From Gracilibacillus kekensis (GTDB lineage: Bacteria > Bacillota > Bacilli > Bacillales > Amphibacillaceae), in assembly GCF_900143085.1 (NCBI RefSeq), contig NZ_FRCZ01000005.1, positions 1 through 64,000 of the forward strand: 64,000 nucleotides of DNA, given 5' to 3'. Position 1 is the stretch's first letter, and every line of letters starts with the position of its first letter. Below the pieces are notes generated by a model. That model worked only from the letters and a program-made list of their open reading frames with translations. It was not told the DNA's origin and searched no databases. This document shows positions 36,215 to 44,738 of the stretch, piece after piece. A program made the translations under genes and the position numbers.

Positions 36215-36686
36215 AGTCTAGGCCAGGAAAGCCTTGTTGCTTCATGACATCGTAGACAACAATTGCTGCTGTATTAGACAAGTTTAACGATCGCACTTTA
36301 TCCGTCATTTGCAGACGAAGACAACGATCTTCTTTTCCTTTTAATAAATCTTTTGGTATACCATTTGTTTCACGGCCAAATACGAAGAATAAATCTTTAT
36401 CACTTTCACTAAAGTCAAAGTCTGAATAGTATTTCGTACCAAAATTCTCAATATAATAAAACTCCCCTTGAGGAAACATTTGATACATTTCATCTAAAGA
36501 ATCATAATATTGGATTGAAACGTCGTGCCAATAATCTAAGCCCGCTCTTCTTAACATTTTATCATCGGTTGAAAAGCCAAGCGGACGAATTAAATGTAAA
36601 TGGACATTTGTAGCAAGACAAGTTCTTGCAATATTTCCTGTATTCGCCGGAATTTCTGGTTGATATAATACGACATGTACTGCCAA
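36213..36686 (-). CDS. trmL: tRNA (cytidine/uridine-34-2'-O)-methyltransferase TrmL
   Basis: A 157-residue SPOUT-class methyltransferase that 2'-O-methylates the wobble nucleotide of certain leucine tRNAs. Family motifs: VLYQPEIPANTGNIARTC at the N-terminus, LIRPLGF, RRAGLDYW, VFGRETNGIP, and the knot segment RSLNLSNTAAIVVYDVMKQ. Length is exactly that of the minimal TrmL. Translation begins at TTG with GAGGTGA 6 nt upstream; no ATG is available nearby. Confidence 0.95.
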   Translation of the reverse strand: MAVHVVLYQPEIPANTGNIARTCLATNVHLHLIRPLGFSTDDKMLRRAGLDYWHDVSIQYYDSLDEMYQMFPQGEFYYIENFGTKYYSDFDFSESDKDLFFVFGRETNGIPKDLLKGKEDRCLRLQMTDKVRSLNLSNTAAIVVYDVMKQQGFPGLD

Positions 36687-36791
36687 TTTCGTTCACCTCA
36701 ACTATTGCTTACTAACCTAAACATTATACCATATTACAGTATTTTTGCACCCTCCACAATGAAGTATCTTACGAACAATTACTTTATTTGG

Positions 36792-37631
36792 TTAATCGCC
36801 TATTTTAAAAAATCGATACTTGCAATTTGGAGTCCATGCGGCAGAATCCTCATACGTCCAATATCGATGTCTACTATTATTAGTATGGGCGTTAACCAAT
36901 GGCATATTGGCATCATCTTTGGTTACTACAATCGTTGTATGATCCCATTTGTCATCACCTTCAAAATCGTAACAAATCACGTCCCCAGGAAGAAGTTGAG
37001 TTGGTTCACTTAATTCCTCTCCTTTTAATCCAGAAGTAGATCCACTTAAATACCAACGAAAAGCATTCGCAACAGACCAGCTGAAACTCCAGCTTGTATG
37101 ATTATACCACCACCCCTTCGCTCGATTTGGAGCACCGTGCATCGGCGCGCCCCCTGCTCGTAAACACTGAGAGATATAATTGGTGCAATCATTATCATCA
37201 AAATGCTTATAAGCTGGGTTTGCTTCATTCCACCATCTTTCTGCATATTGAACCGCTGCTCTGCGATCATAGATAAATCGACTTGCATATTCGCCTAAAC
37301 TCATTTTTTCGAAATCTGGTATTTCTAGCTGTTCTCTTTCCATTAATACATCTTCATTTATCTCTCCCTTAACAATTATGGCTTTTCTATTTTCAGATTC
37401 TTCTTCATGATAAAAGCTGTGCTGATCTTCAATAAAATAAGTACGATTCAAATTGTAATATATCTCTACTCCTTTTTTTGTTTGCAAAACTTTCTTCTTT
37501 TTACCGGTCACATGAATTTGTTTAATTGTTTTATGATATTTTTGGTGCAGGTTTCTTTTTGTTTGAAAAAGATCATCTTCATAATTTGATTTAGACTTCC
37601 AATAGGATTCTACTAATTTCCATTCAGACAC
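36792..37631 (-). CDS. Amidase_6-domain protein (putative Cys peptidase/amidase)
   Basis: A 279-residue protein whose C-terminal half is an NlpC/P60-related putative amidase domain: [20 protein letters not shown]-like region, then [19 protein letters not shown] with the catalytic Cys, [11 protein letters not shown], and DHTTIVVT with the likely catalytic His. The N-terminal half is charged and unrecognised. GTG at 37631 is the probable start since AAGGAGGG lies 5 nt upstream; it gives no signal peptide. The longer frame to 37724 adds a hydrophobic stretch but has no ribosome site. Role in wall turnover is possible, not shown. Confidence 0.8.
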   Translation of the reverse strand: MSEWKLVESYWKSKSNYEDDLFQTKRNLHQKYHKTIKQIHVTGKKKKVLQTKKGVEIYYNLNRTYFIEDQHSFYHEEESENRKAIIVKGEINEDVLMEREQLEIPDFEKMSLGEYASRFIYDRRAAVQYAERWWNEANPAYKHFDDNDCTNYISQCLRAGGAPMHGAPNRAKGWWYNHTSWSFSWSVANAFRWYLSGSTSGLKGEELSEPTQLLPGDVICYDFEGDDKWDHTTIVVTKDDANMPLVNAHTNNSRHRYWTYEDSAAWTPNCKYRFFKIGD

Positions 37632-37837
37632 CTTATCCCTCCTTTCTTTATATATATTCGTTAAACAAATGAAAATCACACATATCAAATGACCAACTAC
37701 TATTTCAATAGATAAATATGTCACGATGATTACTTTTTTTACAAAATATTACCTTTATATTAAAATGCCTTTTTTGATGATTATTTGTTTTTTCACGGGG
37801 TATCAGTAGAGTGAACAAACTACAAGGAGGAATAAAC

Positions 37838-38146
37838 ATGATGAAAAAATTCTTATCAATGATAGGTGTATCTGTACTAACAGTCGGGGTATTAGCAGCT
37901 TGTGGTGAAGATGAACCAACAGAACCAGTAGAGGAAACACCAACAGAAGAGCCTGCACCAGCTGAAGAAGATGCACCAATGGAAGAAGAAGCACCTGCAG
38001 AGGATGAGGCTCCTGCAGAAGATGAGGCACCAACAGATGAGGAAGCTCCAGCTGACGAAGAGGCGCCTATGGAAGAAGATACTGAAACGGAAGAGGACAA
38101 CGAAGCTGAAATGGAAATGGAAGGCGACGTTGAAACTGAAGAGTAA
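37838..38146 (+). CDS. Small acidic repeat lipoprotein
   Basis: A 102-residue lipoprotein: a signal peptide with lipobox VLAACG (Cys about 21), followed by an almost uncharged-free tail made of Glu, Asp, Pro and Ala, with repeats such as EEAPAEDEAPAEDEAPTDEEAPADEEAP. There is no hydrophobic core, so the tail is probably extended and disordered on the outside of the membrane. The start ATG has AAGGAGG at 7 nt. A second, shorter protein of the same design follows. Function unknown; cation binding or spacing is possible. Confidence 0.82.
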   Translation: MMKKFLSMIGVSVLTVGVLAACGEDEPTEPVEETPTEEPAPAEEDAPMEEEAPAEDEAPAEDEAPTDEEAPADEEAPMEEDTETEEDNEAEMEMEGDVETEE

Positions 38147-38161
38147 TTTTTATATTGTTGA

Positions 38162-38192
38162 AAAGGTAAGCGGCTATCGCTTACCTTTCTTT
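38162..38192 (+). terminator. Terminator between the two small lipoprotein genes
   Basis: AAAGGTAAGC and GCTTACCTTT make an exact 10-bp stem with a 7-nt loop, followed by CTTTATTTATG. It closes the first lipoprotein unit. Confidence 0.7.
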
Positions 38193-38318
38193 ATTTATGT
38201 AAAAGCTTTTTTAACACTATTAAAGTATTGTAAATTTTGTTAAAATTTGTATTAAGACGTATCTTTTCATTCCAAATTATCGTATATATGGGTAGTACAG
38301 AAAAAAGGAGGGATGAAA

Positions 38319-38462
38319 ATGATTAAAAAGAAATGGTTCTCTATTTTTGCGGTTACGGTTCTGTCTATTAGTCTTCTTACAGCTTGTGCGGAAGAAGAAG
38401 GGGAAGAGGATCAATCAGAAGAAACGACAACAGAAGAAACAAACGAAGAATCTGAAGAATAA
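38319..38462 (+). CDS. Very small acidic lipoprotein (47 aa)
   Basis: The frame MIKKKWFSIFAVTVLSISLL continues with the lipobox LLTAC and ends in a Glu/Thr-rich tail of 24 residues. AAGGAGGG lies 6 nt upstream of the ATG; an in-frame ATG two codons earlier abuts the ribosome site and is rejected. It is the same design as the previous gene (lipobox then acidic tail) and is followed by two strong hairpins. Its mature form would be only about 25 residues on a lipid anchor. Confidence 0.75.
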   Translation: MIKKKWFSIFAVTVLSISLLTACAEEEGEEDQSEETTTEETNEESEE

Positions 38463-38522
38463 AAAGAACTTGGTCTACATACCAAGTTTCCTACTGAGTA
38501 CAATTTAAATTAATTATCGCGG

Positions 38523-38572
38523 AATCCGAATGATTGCAGTTTCAATAAGATTTACAATCATTCGGATTTTTT
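38523..38572. terminator. Strong terminator after the 47-aa lipoprotein
   Basis: AATCCGAATGATTG and CAATCATTCGGATT are exact complements (14 bp) with an 18-nt loop and six T residues after. A smaller hairpin, AACTTGGT/ACCAAGTT, precedes it at 38467-38488. Confidence 0.8.
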
Positions 38573-38639
38573 AATTAAATTATAATAAAGTGTGTATATA
38601 ATAGCATTTCAATACTACGCCAAAAGCAAAAATTTTCAT

Positions 38640-39125
38640 TTAAATGTAACGGACAATCTCGTCAACTACTTGCTCAATCGGTGCAGTAGCATCAACTGTA
38701 ATTCCTTTTTTCGGAAGGTCTTCTTTTGTTTTATGCAATCGAGCAATAAGTTCTCGTTCCGTTTTTTTTCCACCAAACTCATTTTCCGGCCGTTCTTCAA
38801 GTCGCTGATTCAACGTGTCAATACCGACTTCAAGGATAAACACACCATCGAATAAATCAATAAATTTCGAAAAATTCCTAGATCCACCGCAAAAAAATGT
38901 TATTTCAGCATTCTGATTACCGACCAAATCCTTTACTTTATCGACATCCCAAATGTGGTTTTCGTGCGTCGCGCTATCCATAGGTATGCCAGTCTCTGGA
39001 TCACCTTGGTATGCCAATTCACGGTCACCATGAATAGTTTGGTAACCGCGTTTCTGTAATTCTTCACAGACCGTGGTTTTTCCAGTACCGGAGACACCTT
39101 CTATTAGATAATTTCTGATACCCAT
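38640..39125 (-). CDS. P-loop nucleotide/small-molecule kinase-like protein
   Basis: A 161-residue single-domain P-loop protein. Walker A is GVSGTGKTT; GDRELAY, the DIWDVDK-like segment (HIWDVDKV) and FFCGGSRNF suggest substrate-binding loops, and QRLEERPENEFGGKKTERE resembles the lid of adenylate- or shikimate-kinase-like folds. The substrate cannot be named. The ribosome site is weak. It follows the ogt-queG group on the same strand and may be its last member. Confidence 0.7.
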   Translation of the reverse strand: MGIRNYLIEGVSGTGKTTVCEELQKRGYQTIHGDRELAYQGDPETGIPMDSATHENHIWDVDKVKDLVGNQNAEITFFCGGSRNFSKFIDLFDGVFILEVGIDTLNQRLEERPENEFGGKKTERELIARLHKTKEDLPKKGITVDATAPIEQVVDEIVRYI

Positions 39126-39150
39126 AGCAAGACCATCCGTTCCGATAGTT

Positions 39151-39654
39151 TTAGTGTTTTTTTTCTAATCTTAATAAAAATTCTTTCTTGTCAATACCTC
39201 CACCATAACCAACTAATTTCCCACTTTTCCCAATTATTCGGTGGCATGGTACAATAATCGAAATTGGATTTTGATTATTAGCTCCTCCTACCGCTCTGAC
39301 TGCTTTAGGTGAACCAACAATGTGTGCAATTTCCTGATAAGAACAAGTAGTTCCATAAGGTACTTGAGTAGCCAGTGCTTCCCAAACCTTTTGTTGAAAA
39401 GATGTACCGTAAAATTTATAGGGAATTGTAAAAGTCCTTCGTTTTTGGTAAAAGTACTCATTAAGCTGTTCAAGGATATCCTGAAATGGGACTTGGTCCT
39501 TCTTTAACTCAAGGGGAAGCATATTTTTACTTAACCATTTATTGATTTTTTGATGCTTATCTTCAAAACTCCCGAATTCCATACGAATTAAATAGTTCTC
39601 TTGGCTAATTAATGTCAGTATTCCTAATGGGGACTCATATTCAGTATAATACAT
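39151..39654 (-). CDS. ogt: Methylated-DNA--protein-cysteine methyltransferase
   Basis: A 167-residue suicide DNA-repair protein that removes O6-alkyl groups from guanine. The active-site motif IIVPCHRIIGKSGKLVGYGGG (acceptor Cys in PCHR) and the HTH segment FQQKVWEALATQVPYGTTCSYQEIAHIVGSPKAVRAVGGANNQNP are complete. The N-terminal domain is short, as in Ogt. ATG with AGGAGG 5 nt before. It follows queG by 9 bp, so the two are co-transcribed. Confidence 0.94.
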   Translation of the reverse strand: MYYTEYESPLGILTLISQENYLIRMEFGSFEDKHQKINKWLSKNMLPLELKKDQVPFQDILEQLNEYFYQKRRTFTIPYKFYGTSFQQKVWEALATQVPYGTTCSYQEIAHIVGSPKAVRAVGGANNQNPISIIVPCHRIIGKSGKLVGYGGGIDKKEFLLRLEKKH

Positions 39655-39663
39655 CGTAACCTC

Positions 39664-40803
39664 CTAAAGAAATTCCTTTTCCATTTCTAATCCTTTGTTC
39701 ATTTCATTAATTACTTCTTCATTTGTTTCTTGTATTTTTGCATCTCTTATTGCTTGAAACCCTCGTTTTTCACCAATCTTACCTATTGACCAAGCAGCTG
39801 TTCCACGAATTACGGGCCTTGGATCCTGTTGCATCAGCTCTATTAGAACATCTAAAGCAGCTACTTCTTTGTAGTGACCAAGTGCTATAATCGCATTTCG
39901 TTGCAGAGGCTTTTTACCTCGCCATGAACCAGCCATTTTCCCGAATTTCGATTTAAACTCTTTGTTTGAAATCGACAACAGGTCTACCAATCTGGGTTTG
40001 ACTAAATCAGGATCTGGCTCAAACTGTTCATGATGATGAAAATCAACACCTTTATTATACGGACAGACCACCTGGCATGTTTCATACCCATAGATAAAAT
40101 TGCCAAGTTTGTCTCGGTGTTCATCAGGGAGAAAACCTTTTGTTTGAGTGAGATATGCTAAACATTGCTGGGCATTCAATCTACCCGCCTCCACAAGTGC
40201 GCCTGTCGGACAAGCATCCAGACATTTGGTACAAGTGCCGCAACCTTCTTGTAATGGTTGATCCGCTTCAAATGGAATATTGGTGATCATTTCACCTAAG
40301 TACATATAGGAACCATATTCCGGTGAGATGATCAGCGTATTCTTTCCACTGAAGCCAATACCAGCACGTTCTGCTACTGCACGATCTGATAATTCACCAG
40401 TATCGACCATCGAGCTATATTGGAAATCTCCTATTTTCTCTTGCAAAAAGTCAGCAAGTTGATCCAGTTTTTCCTGTAATACAAGATGATAGTCCGTTCC
40501 CCATGAAGCTCGACAAAACATGCCGCGACGATCACCTTTAACGCTTTTTGGATCATTTTTTATTCTTGTTGGATAAGCAAGTGCAATGGCTATAATTGAT
40601 TCTGCTTGTGGCAACAACCGCTTAGGTTCTGTACGTTCTTCATTACTGCCTTTTTCAAATCCTGATGCATAACCTAATGCTTGCTGTTCTTCCAGTCTTG
40701 ATTTTAAGGTTGAAAATGTATCCACACTGGCAAACCCAATCTTGTCGATGCCAATTTCTTTACTAAACTGGATGAGTTCTTCTTTCAACTGTGCATATGC
40801 CAT
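39664..40803 (-). CDS. queG: Epoxyqueuosine reductase QueG
   Basis: A 379-residue cobalamin-dependent iron-sulfur enzyme that makes the last step of queuosine synthesis in tRNA. Two 4Fe-4S ferredoxin motifs are visible: GCGTCTKCLDACPTGAL and the segment CQVVCPYNKG; the N-terminal DUF1730 region contains RMFC-like GDRRGMFCRASWGTDYHLVL. The C-terminal HEAT-like repeats (RNAIIALGHYKEVAALDVLIELMQ, VIRGTAAWSIGKIGEKRG) are usual for Bacillus-type QueG. ATG at 40803 has AAGGAGG 8 nt upstream. Confidence 0.94.
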   Translation of the reverse strand: MAYAQLKEELIQFSKEIGIDKIGFASVDTFSTLKSRLEEQQALGYASGFEKGSNEERTEPKRLLPQAESIIAIALAYPTRIKNDPKSVKGDRRGMFCRASWGTDYHLVLQEKLDQLADFLQEKIGDFQYSSMVDTGELSDRAVAERAGIGFSGKNTLIISPEYGSYMYLGEMITNIPFEADQPLQEGCGTCTKCLDACPTGALVEAGRLNAQQCLAYLTQTKGFLPDEHRDKLGNFIYGYETCQVVCPYNKGVDFHHHEQFEPDPDLVKPRLVDLLSISNKEFKSKFGKMAGSWRGKKPLQRNAIIALGHYKEVAALDVLIELMQQDPRPVIRGTAAWSIGKIGEKRGFQAIRDAKIQETNEEVINEMNKGLEMEKEFL

Positions 40804-40818
40804 TACACTCACCTCCTT

Positions 40819-42525
40819 CTATTTTTGCTTTATTTTAGCTGTACGGATCCGATTCAAACATGCCGCAATTTCAAAACGTCTTGGACGAGCAAGGTCACCA
40901 GGATGTTGCTTGGGAAATGGCGCAAAAGCTTGCAAGCCTTCTTGATCAATAACCGTTTCGATATCATCTAGAATCTCAGTTAGTGGTTTCGCTTGTTTTA
41001 AGACAGATTTATCGTCCAAATAACGAAGGATCTCCGCAATCGCCCTTGTCTGTGAGCTATCGATTAATTGCTCCACATCCTGTAATTGGATCGAATGATT
41101 TCCCATTAGAATCAAATCAAGACCCTTTGCTTGGACTTTTTTCTTTTTTCCTTTTTGTAATTGTAAACTATTTGCTAAGAAAATACGCTGATTCATTGTG
41201 TGTTGTAATTCACCAGTAATTTTCTCCCGAGTCACAGGTTGATTTTTTACAATTTGTTGTGCTTTTTCCGTAACATTAAATGGTTTGTATTGATCCATCA
41301 TGATCACTTCATTTGCGACGTCGAAGTAATCACCTGACCCTCCCATCACTAATATAGTAGAAATATTCAAGTGATCTCGTAATTGCTTTATTTTATCGAT
41401 GAAAGGTGTTATCGGCTCCTTGTCTGGCGCTACAAGTGCTTGCATTCTGGCGTCACGGATCATGAAATTTGTGGCACTGGTATCTTCATCTATTAACAAT
41501 GTGGAAGCGGAAGCCTCTATTGCTTCTACTACATTTGTTGCTTGTGATGTACTTCCACTTGCATTCTCTGTTGAAAACTTTTTGGTGTCCTGTCCATGTG
41601 GTAAGTCATTAATAAAAGCTGAAATATTTACAGAGGTTACCTGCCTTCCATCCTCTGCTCTGATTTTGACAGCATTAGGATCTGTTAACACATATTCTCG
41701 TCCATCACCTTGTATATGGTGATAAACACCTCTCTCTAATGCTTGTAATAATGTGCTCTTCCCATGATAGCCACCACCAACAATTAAGCTAATACCTTTT
41801 TTAATGGCCATACCTGTTAGAGGTTGATTTCGGTGAGGAATATCAATGGTAACACGATTTTCTTTTGGACTTTCAAATGGTACTGCTTTTGGTAATAGTT
41901 GATTACTAACGCCACTTTTTCGAGGTAAGATAGCTCCGTCCGCTACAAAAGCAATCCAATCTTGTTTTTTCATTTCTTCTCTAATTGCGATATGCTGATC
42001 TGCAAGTTGTACACTTTTTTCTAATTCATCATCCGACACTGAAAAAATCGAATTTTTCAGGATAGACGGGATCATGGTAAAGAATAATTTCTCTGCTTCT
42101 TTCCCATTAATTCTTCTGCCATTTGCAGGTAATCCTATTGATAAACAGATAACGGTAGCTTTATTATTTAATTGAACTGCTGTTCGTTCCAGTATTTCCT
42201 GTCCTGGTTTATCAATGTGGATCAGCCCACTTTTTCCCGAGCCTTTAGCAAAAGATGTTTCTTTTTGAATAGCATCTGCTACAGTACGTGCGATGTGATC
42301 TGCTGTATATATATTTCGTTCTTTTAATTGTTTCCATTCTTCTTTAATCGGACGAATTGAATGCGGTATGACGACTCTAATTTTAGATGGCGCTGCAAAA
42401 GGGTCGCCTTGTACGTAATCAATAGCTAATTGAAAGTGTTGAAAGGAATAGCTGCCCTGAATTGATTTATATGCTTTATAACTTTTTCCATCTATGTTTT
42501 TTAATAGTTGCTGTAACTTTTTCAC
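40819..42525 (-). CDS. ABC-ATPase-fold protein (PF09818/MRB1590 type)
   Basis: A 568-residue soluble P-loop ATPase, often misnamed isopentenyl-diphosphate isomerase. Walker A is VGGGYHGKST at mid-protein, Walker B is TLLIDEDTSATNFMIRD with the Asp-Glu-Asp typical of this family, and a signature-like LPHGQDTKKFSTENASGSTSQA lies between. There are no membrane helices, so it is not a transporter. The N-terminal domain is the family-specific fold; homologues in trypanosomes bind RNA. GTG start, GAGGAG about 10 nt before. It lies 15 bp before queG, probably one transcript. Confidence 0.88.
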   Translation of the reverse strand: MKKLQQLLKNIDGKSYKAYKSIQGSYSFQHFQLAIDYVQGDPFAAPSKIRVVIPHSIRPIKEEWKQLKERNIYTADHIARTVADAIQKETSFAKGSGKSGLIHIDKPGQEILERTAVQLNNKATVICLSIGLPANGRRINGKEAEKLFFTMIPSILKNSIFSVSDDELEKSVQLADQHIAIREEMKKQDWIAFVADGAILPRKSGVSNQLLPKAVPFESPKENRVTIDIPHRNQPLTGMAIKKGISLIVGGGYHGKSTLLQALERGVYHHIQGDGREYVLTDPNAVKIRAEDGRQVTSVNISAFINDLPHGQDTKKFSTENASGSTSQATNVVEAIEASASTLLIDEDTSATNFMIRDARMQALVAPDKEPITPFIDKIKQLRDHLNISTILVMGGSGDYFDVANEVIMMDQYKPFNVTEKAQQIVKNQPVTREKITGELQHTMNQRIFLANSLQLQKGKKKKVQAKGLDLILMGNHSIQLQDVEQLIDSSQTRAIAEILRYLDDKSVLKQAKPLTEILDDIETVIDQEGLQAFAPFPKQHPGDLARPRRFEIAACLNRIRTAKIKQK

Positions 42526-42666
42526 TATATCAAAACTCCTCTTTCAAATTTAATGCTATGTTAAGAATACAAGTTAACACGTGAGACTTCAATAAGTAGT
42601 AATAATACCAATAAAAAAACGTAATGCTTCATTTTAAAAACGAAACACTACGTTCACACCTATGTA

Positions 42667-42740
42667 TGGAGCGGGTGAAGGGAATTGAACCCTCGACATC
42701 AGCTTGGAAGGCTGAGGTTTTACCACTAAACTACACCCGC
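42667..42740 (-). tRNA. tRNA-Gly (anticodon TCC)
   Basis: On the minus strand the acceptor stem GCGGGTG/CACCCGC pairs fully, and CCA is encoded at the 3' end (42667-42669 complement). The D arm contains AGTTTAGTGGTAAAA, the anticodon loop reads CTTCCAA with anticodon TCC, and the T arm is GAGGGTTCAATTCCCTT with GTTCAAT. It is an isolated tRNA between the ABC-ATPase gene and a small membrane protein gene. Confidence 0.97.
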
Positions 42741-42925
42741 AACTAAATAATGAATATATAAGACATTTACATGAGTTTAAAATATATTTTACATTTCCTT
42801 TACGAAACCACGTGTTTTATTATAACAATCTACCAAAAGTAATGCAACAAATAATAAAAAAAAGTTTAATAAGAAACCAAAGGGGTATCTTATACATAAC
42901 AAAAATAAAAAAGGAGTGATTCAAC

Positions 42926-43060
42926 ATGATTTGGACAATTATCGGTATCTTGTTATTAGCTTGGTTACTAGGCTTCCTATTCGAAATAGCAGGTGGATTA
43001 GTACACATATTATTAGTTATAGCACTTATCGTCTTCATAGTAAAAATGATACGAAGTTAA
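42926..43060 (+). CDS. lmo0937-family small membrane protein (44 aa)
   Basis: The frame MIWTIIGILLLAWLLGFLFE, then IAGGLVHILLVIALIVFIVKMIRS, is two hydrophobic helices around a Gly-Gly turn. It closely matches the lmo0937 type of tiny membrane proteins common in Bacilli. AAGGAGTGA lies 8 nt before the ATG. A bidirectional terminator follows directly. Function is unknown; family members are often stress-induced. Confidence 0.85.
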   Translation: MIWTIIGILLLAWLLGFLFEIAGGLVHILLVIALIVFIVKMIRS

Positions 43061-43085
43061 AAAAACGGGGAATCCCCGTTTTTTT
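43061..43085. terminator. Bidirectional terminator between small membrane protein and ZIP gene
   Basis: AAAAACGGGG and CCCCGTTTTT pair fully with a 3-nt loop, giving A-runs and T-runs on both sides. It serves the convergent 44-aa membrane protein gene and the ZIP transporter gene, whose stop codon touches the stem. Confidence 0.85.
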
Positions 43086-43893
43086 ATATGAATAATAACA
43101 GACTCAAAGCCATTACTGCCATACCAACGATCAATCCGTAAATGGACGTATGGGCCTCATCATATTTTTTGGCAGCTGGTAATAACTCATCAAGAGAAAT
43201 AAATACCATAATACCTGCAACACCGGCAAAAATCATTCCAAACATAACGTCGGATAGAAAAGGCATTAAAAATAAAAAGGCAGCTAATGCACCGATTGGT
43301 TCTGATAAACCCGACAAAAAAGACAATTTAAATGCTTTTTTCTTATCACCTGTTGCGAAATAGATAGGTACTGATACAGCGATACCTTCCGGAATATTAT
43401 GAATAGCAATGGCTACTGCTATGGCAATCCCGAGTGAAGGATCTTGTAGCGCTGCTGTAAATGTTGCTATACCTTCCGGGAAATTGTGAATAGCAATTGC
43501 TAATGCAGTAAATGTTCCCATTTTCAACAAAGCGCCGTCCCCATTTGGATTCTTATTCATATCTTCCACTTTCTTTAATTCATGCGGATTTCCTTGTTTA
43601 GGAATAAATTTATCAATCAATGCGATCAGAACCATTCCTCCAAAAAAACCGATCACCGTTAGCCAATTACCCTGAGTTTCTCCTAATTCACCTACCAGCG
43701 AATCCTTGGCTTTCACAAATATTTCTACCATTGATACGTAAATCATCACACCTGCTGAGAATCCTAACGCCCAAGATAAAAACTTCGTATTTGTATTCGA
43801 TGTAAAAAAAGCTAATACACTACCAACCCCTGTTGCAAGACCTGCTAACAAAGTTAAACTGAACGCTAAAGCTACACCTTCTAATCCCATCAT
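43084..43893 (-). CDS. ZIP-family divalent metal transporter (ZupT-like)
   Basis: A 269-residue membrane transporter with eight predicted helices that imports zinc and related ions. The two family motifs are intact: ALAIAIHNFPEGIATF (helix 4) and VAIAIHNIPEGIAVSVP (helix 5), each with His-Asn-x-Pro-Glu-Gly. A short His-poor loop follows helix 3 (KFIPKQGNPHELKK). ATG at 43893 is chosen because GAGAGGTG lies 8 nt upstream; a frame six codons longer overlaps that site. Confidence 0.92.
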   Translation of the reverse strand: MMGLEGVALAFSLTLLAGLATGVGSVLAFFTSNTNTKFLSWALGFSAGVMIYVSMVEIFVKAKDSLVGELGETQGNWLTVIGFFGGMVLIALIDKFIPKQGNPHELKKVEDMNKNPNGDGALLKMGTFTALAIAIHNFPEGIATFTAALQDPSLGIAIAVAIAIHNIPEGIAVSVPIYFATGDKKKAFKLSFLSGLSEPIGALAAFLFLMPFLSDVMFGMIFAGVAGIMVFISLDELLPAAKKYDEAHTSIYGLIVGMAVMALSLLLFI

Positions 43894-44229
43894 CAGCTGT
43901 ACACCTCTCATAATCTAGTTAAAATAAAGTGAGACTTCAATCAATGGGCGTCTTACCCCCGCTGATTACTAGCCAATTTATCAGGAAGTTAGCATCTGTT
44001 TATTCCCCACTTAGCATCTTTGCTGACGCCTGAATTGAGAAGTGTGGAACCACAAACACCTACATCGTGATAAAAGATACATTTATATATATGTCATAAA
44101 CCCGAAAAAGTTTCTCATAGGAAACATATTACACCTAACGCAAAAAATCGTCAATACTTTTTAAAAATCGAGAGTTTTTGCTTTAGTGAGATAATACACA
44201 GTACTTCAAGCAATATATGGTCATGATGT

Positions 44230-44640
44230 TTCGAGGATAGTAACTCTCATCGGGGTTTCGATCGATATTTTTTGATGTTTTTCCAATGATATAGCTTCTC
44301 ATCGGCATTTCAATCGTTATTTACTTCCATAATGCCGATGAGACTCGTTTTCGTCGGCATTTCGATCATTATTTATTGCCATTTTGCCGATGAGACTCGT
44401 GCTCGTCGGCATTTCAATCATTATTTACTTCCATTTTGCCGACGAGACTCGTGCTCGTCGGCATTTCGATCATTATTTACTCCCGTTTTGCCGATGAGAC
44501 CCGTTCTCGTCGGCATTTCGATCATTATTTACTCCCATTTTGCCGATGAGACCCGTTCTCGTCGGCATTTCGATCATTATTTACTTCCATTTTGCCGATG
44601 AGACTCGCGCTCGTCTACTTTTGATCGATATATAATGTTG
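44230..44640. repeat. Tandem array of eight 52-bp units, each with a small hairpin
   Basis: The marker CGGC of each unit falls at 44251 (CGGG), 44303, 44355, 44407, 44459, 44511, 44563 and 44615 (CTAC), exactly 52 bp apart with no insertion or deletion. Each unit contains the dyad GCCGATGAG...CTCGTCGGC and the string TTTCGATCATTATTTACT. Central units are nearly the same; the outer ones are degenerate. The whole unit is conserved, so this is not a CRISPR repeat-spacer layout. It lies between the ydbT-like gene's 3' end and the ZIP gene's promoter. The rest of 43894-44230 holds no gene. Confidence 0.92.
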
Positions 44641-44709
44641 AACTAGCTACCGTTGACTATCTTCAAAATTAAAACAAGTACTCAGATGTTTTTATTAATC
44701 ACTGGCAAC

Positions 44710-44738
44710 AAAAAAAGTCCCTTCTCTGAGGGACTTTT
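44710..44738 (-). terminator. Terminator of the PH-domain operon
   Basis: AAAAGTCCCT and AGGGACTTTT pair around a loop of about 7 nt with further T residues on the minus strand. The stop of the ydbT-like gene overlaps the stem. Confidence 0.8.

Noticed and set aside
36675-37013. 112-codon plus-strand frame between trmL and the amidase-domain gene
   Set aside because: Mostly antisense to the amidase-domain gene, with unlikely composition and no ribosome site.
44332-44601. Open frame of 89 codons on the plus strand through the 52-bp array, giving a repeated peptide
   Set aside because: 52 is not a multiple of three, so the frame shifts at each unit and translates three different peptides in turn. 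There is no ribosome site.
44230-44640. CRISPR-like appearance of the 52-bp array
   Set aside because: The full 52 bp is conserved from unit to unit with no variable spacers, and no cas genes are in the window.
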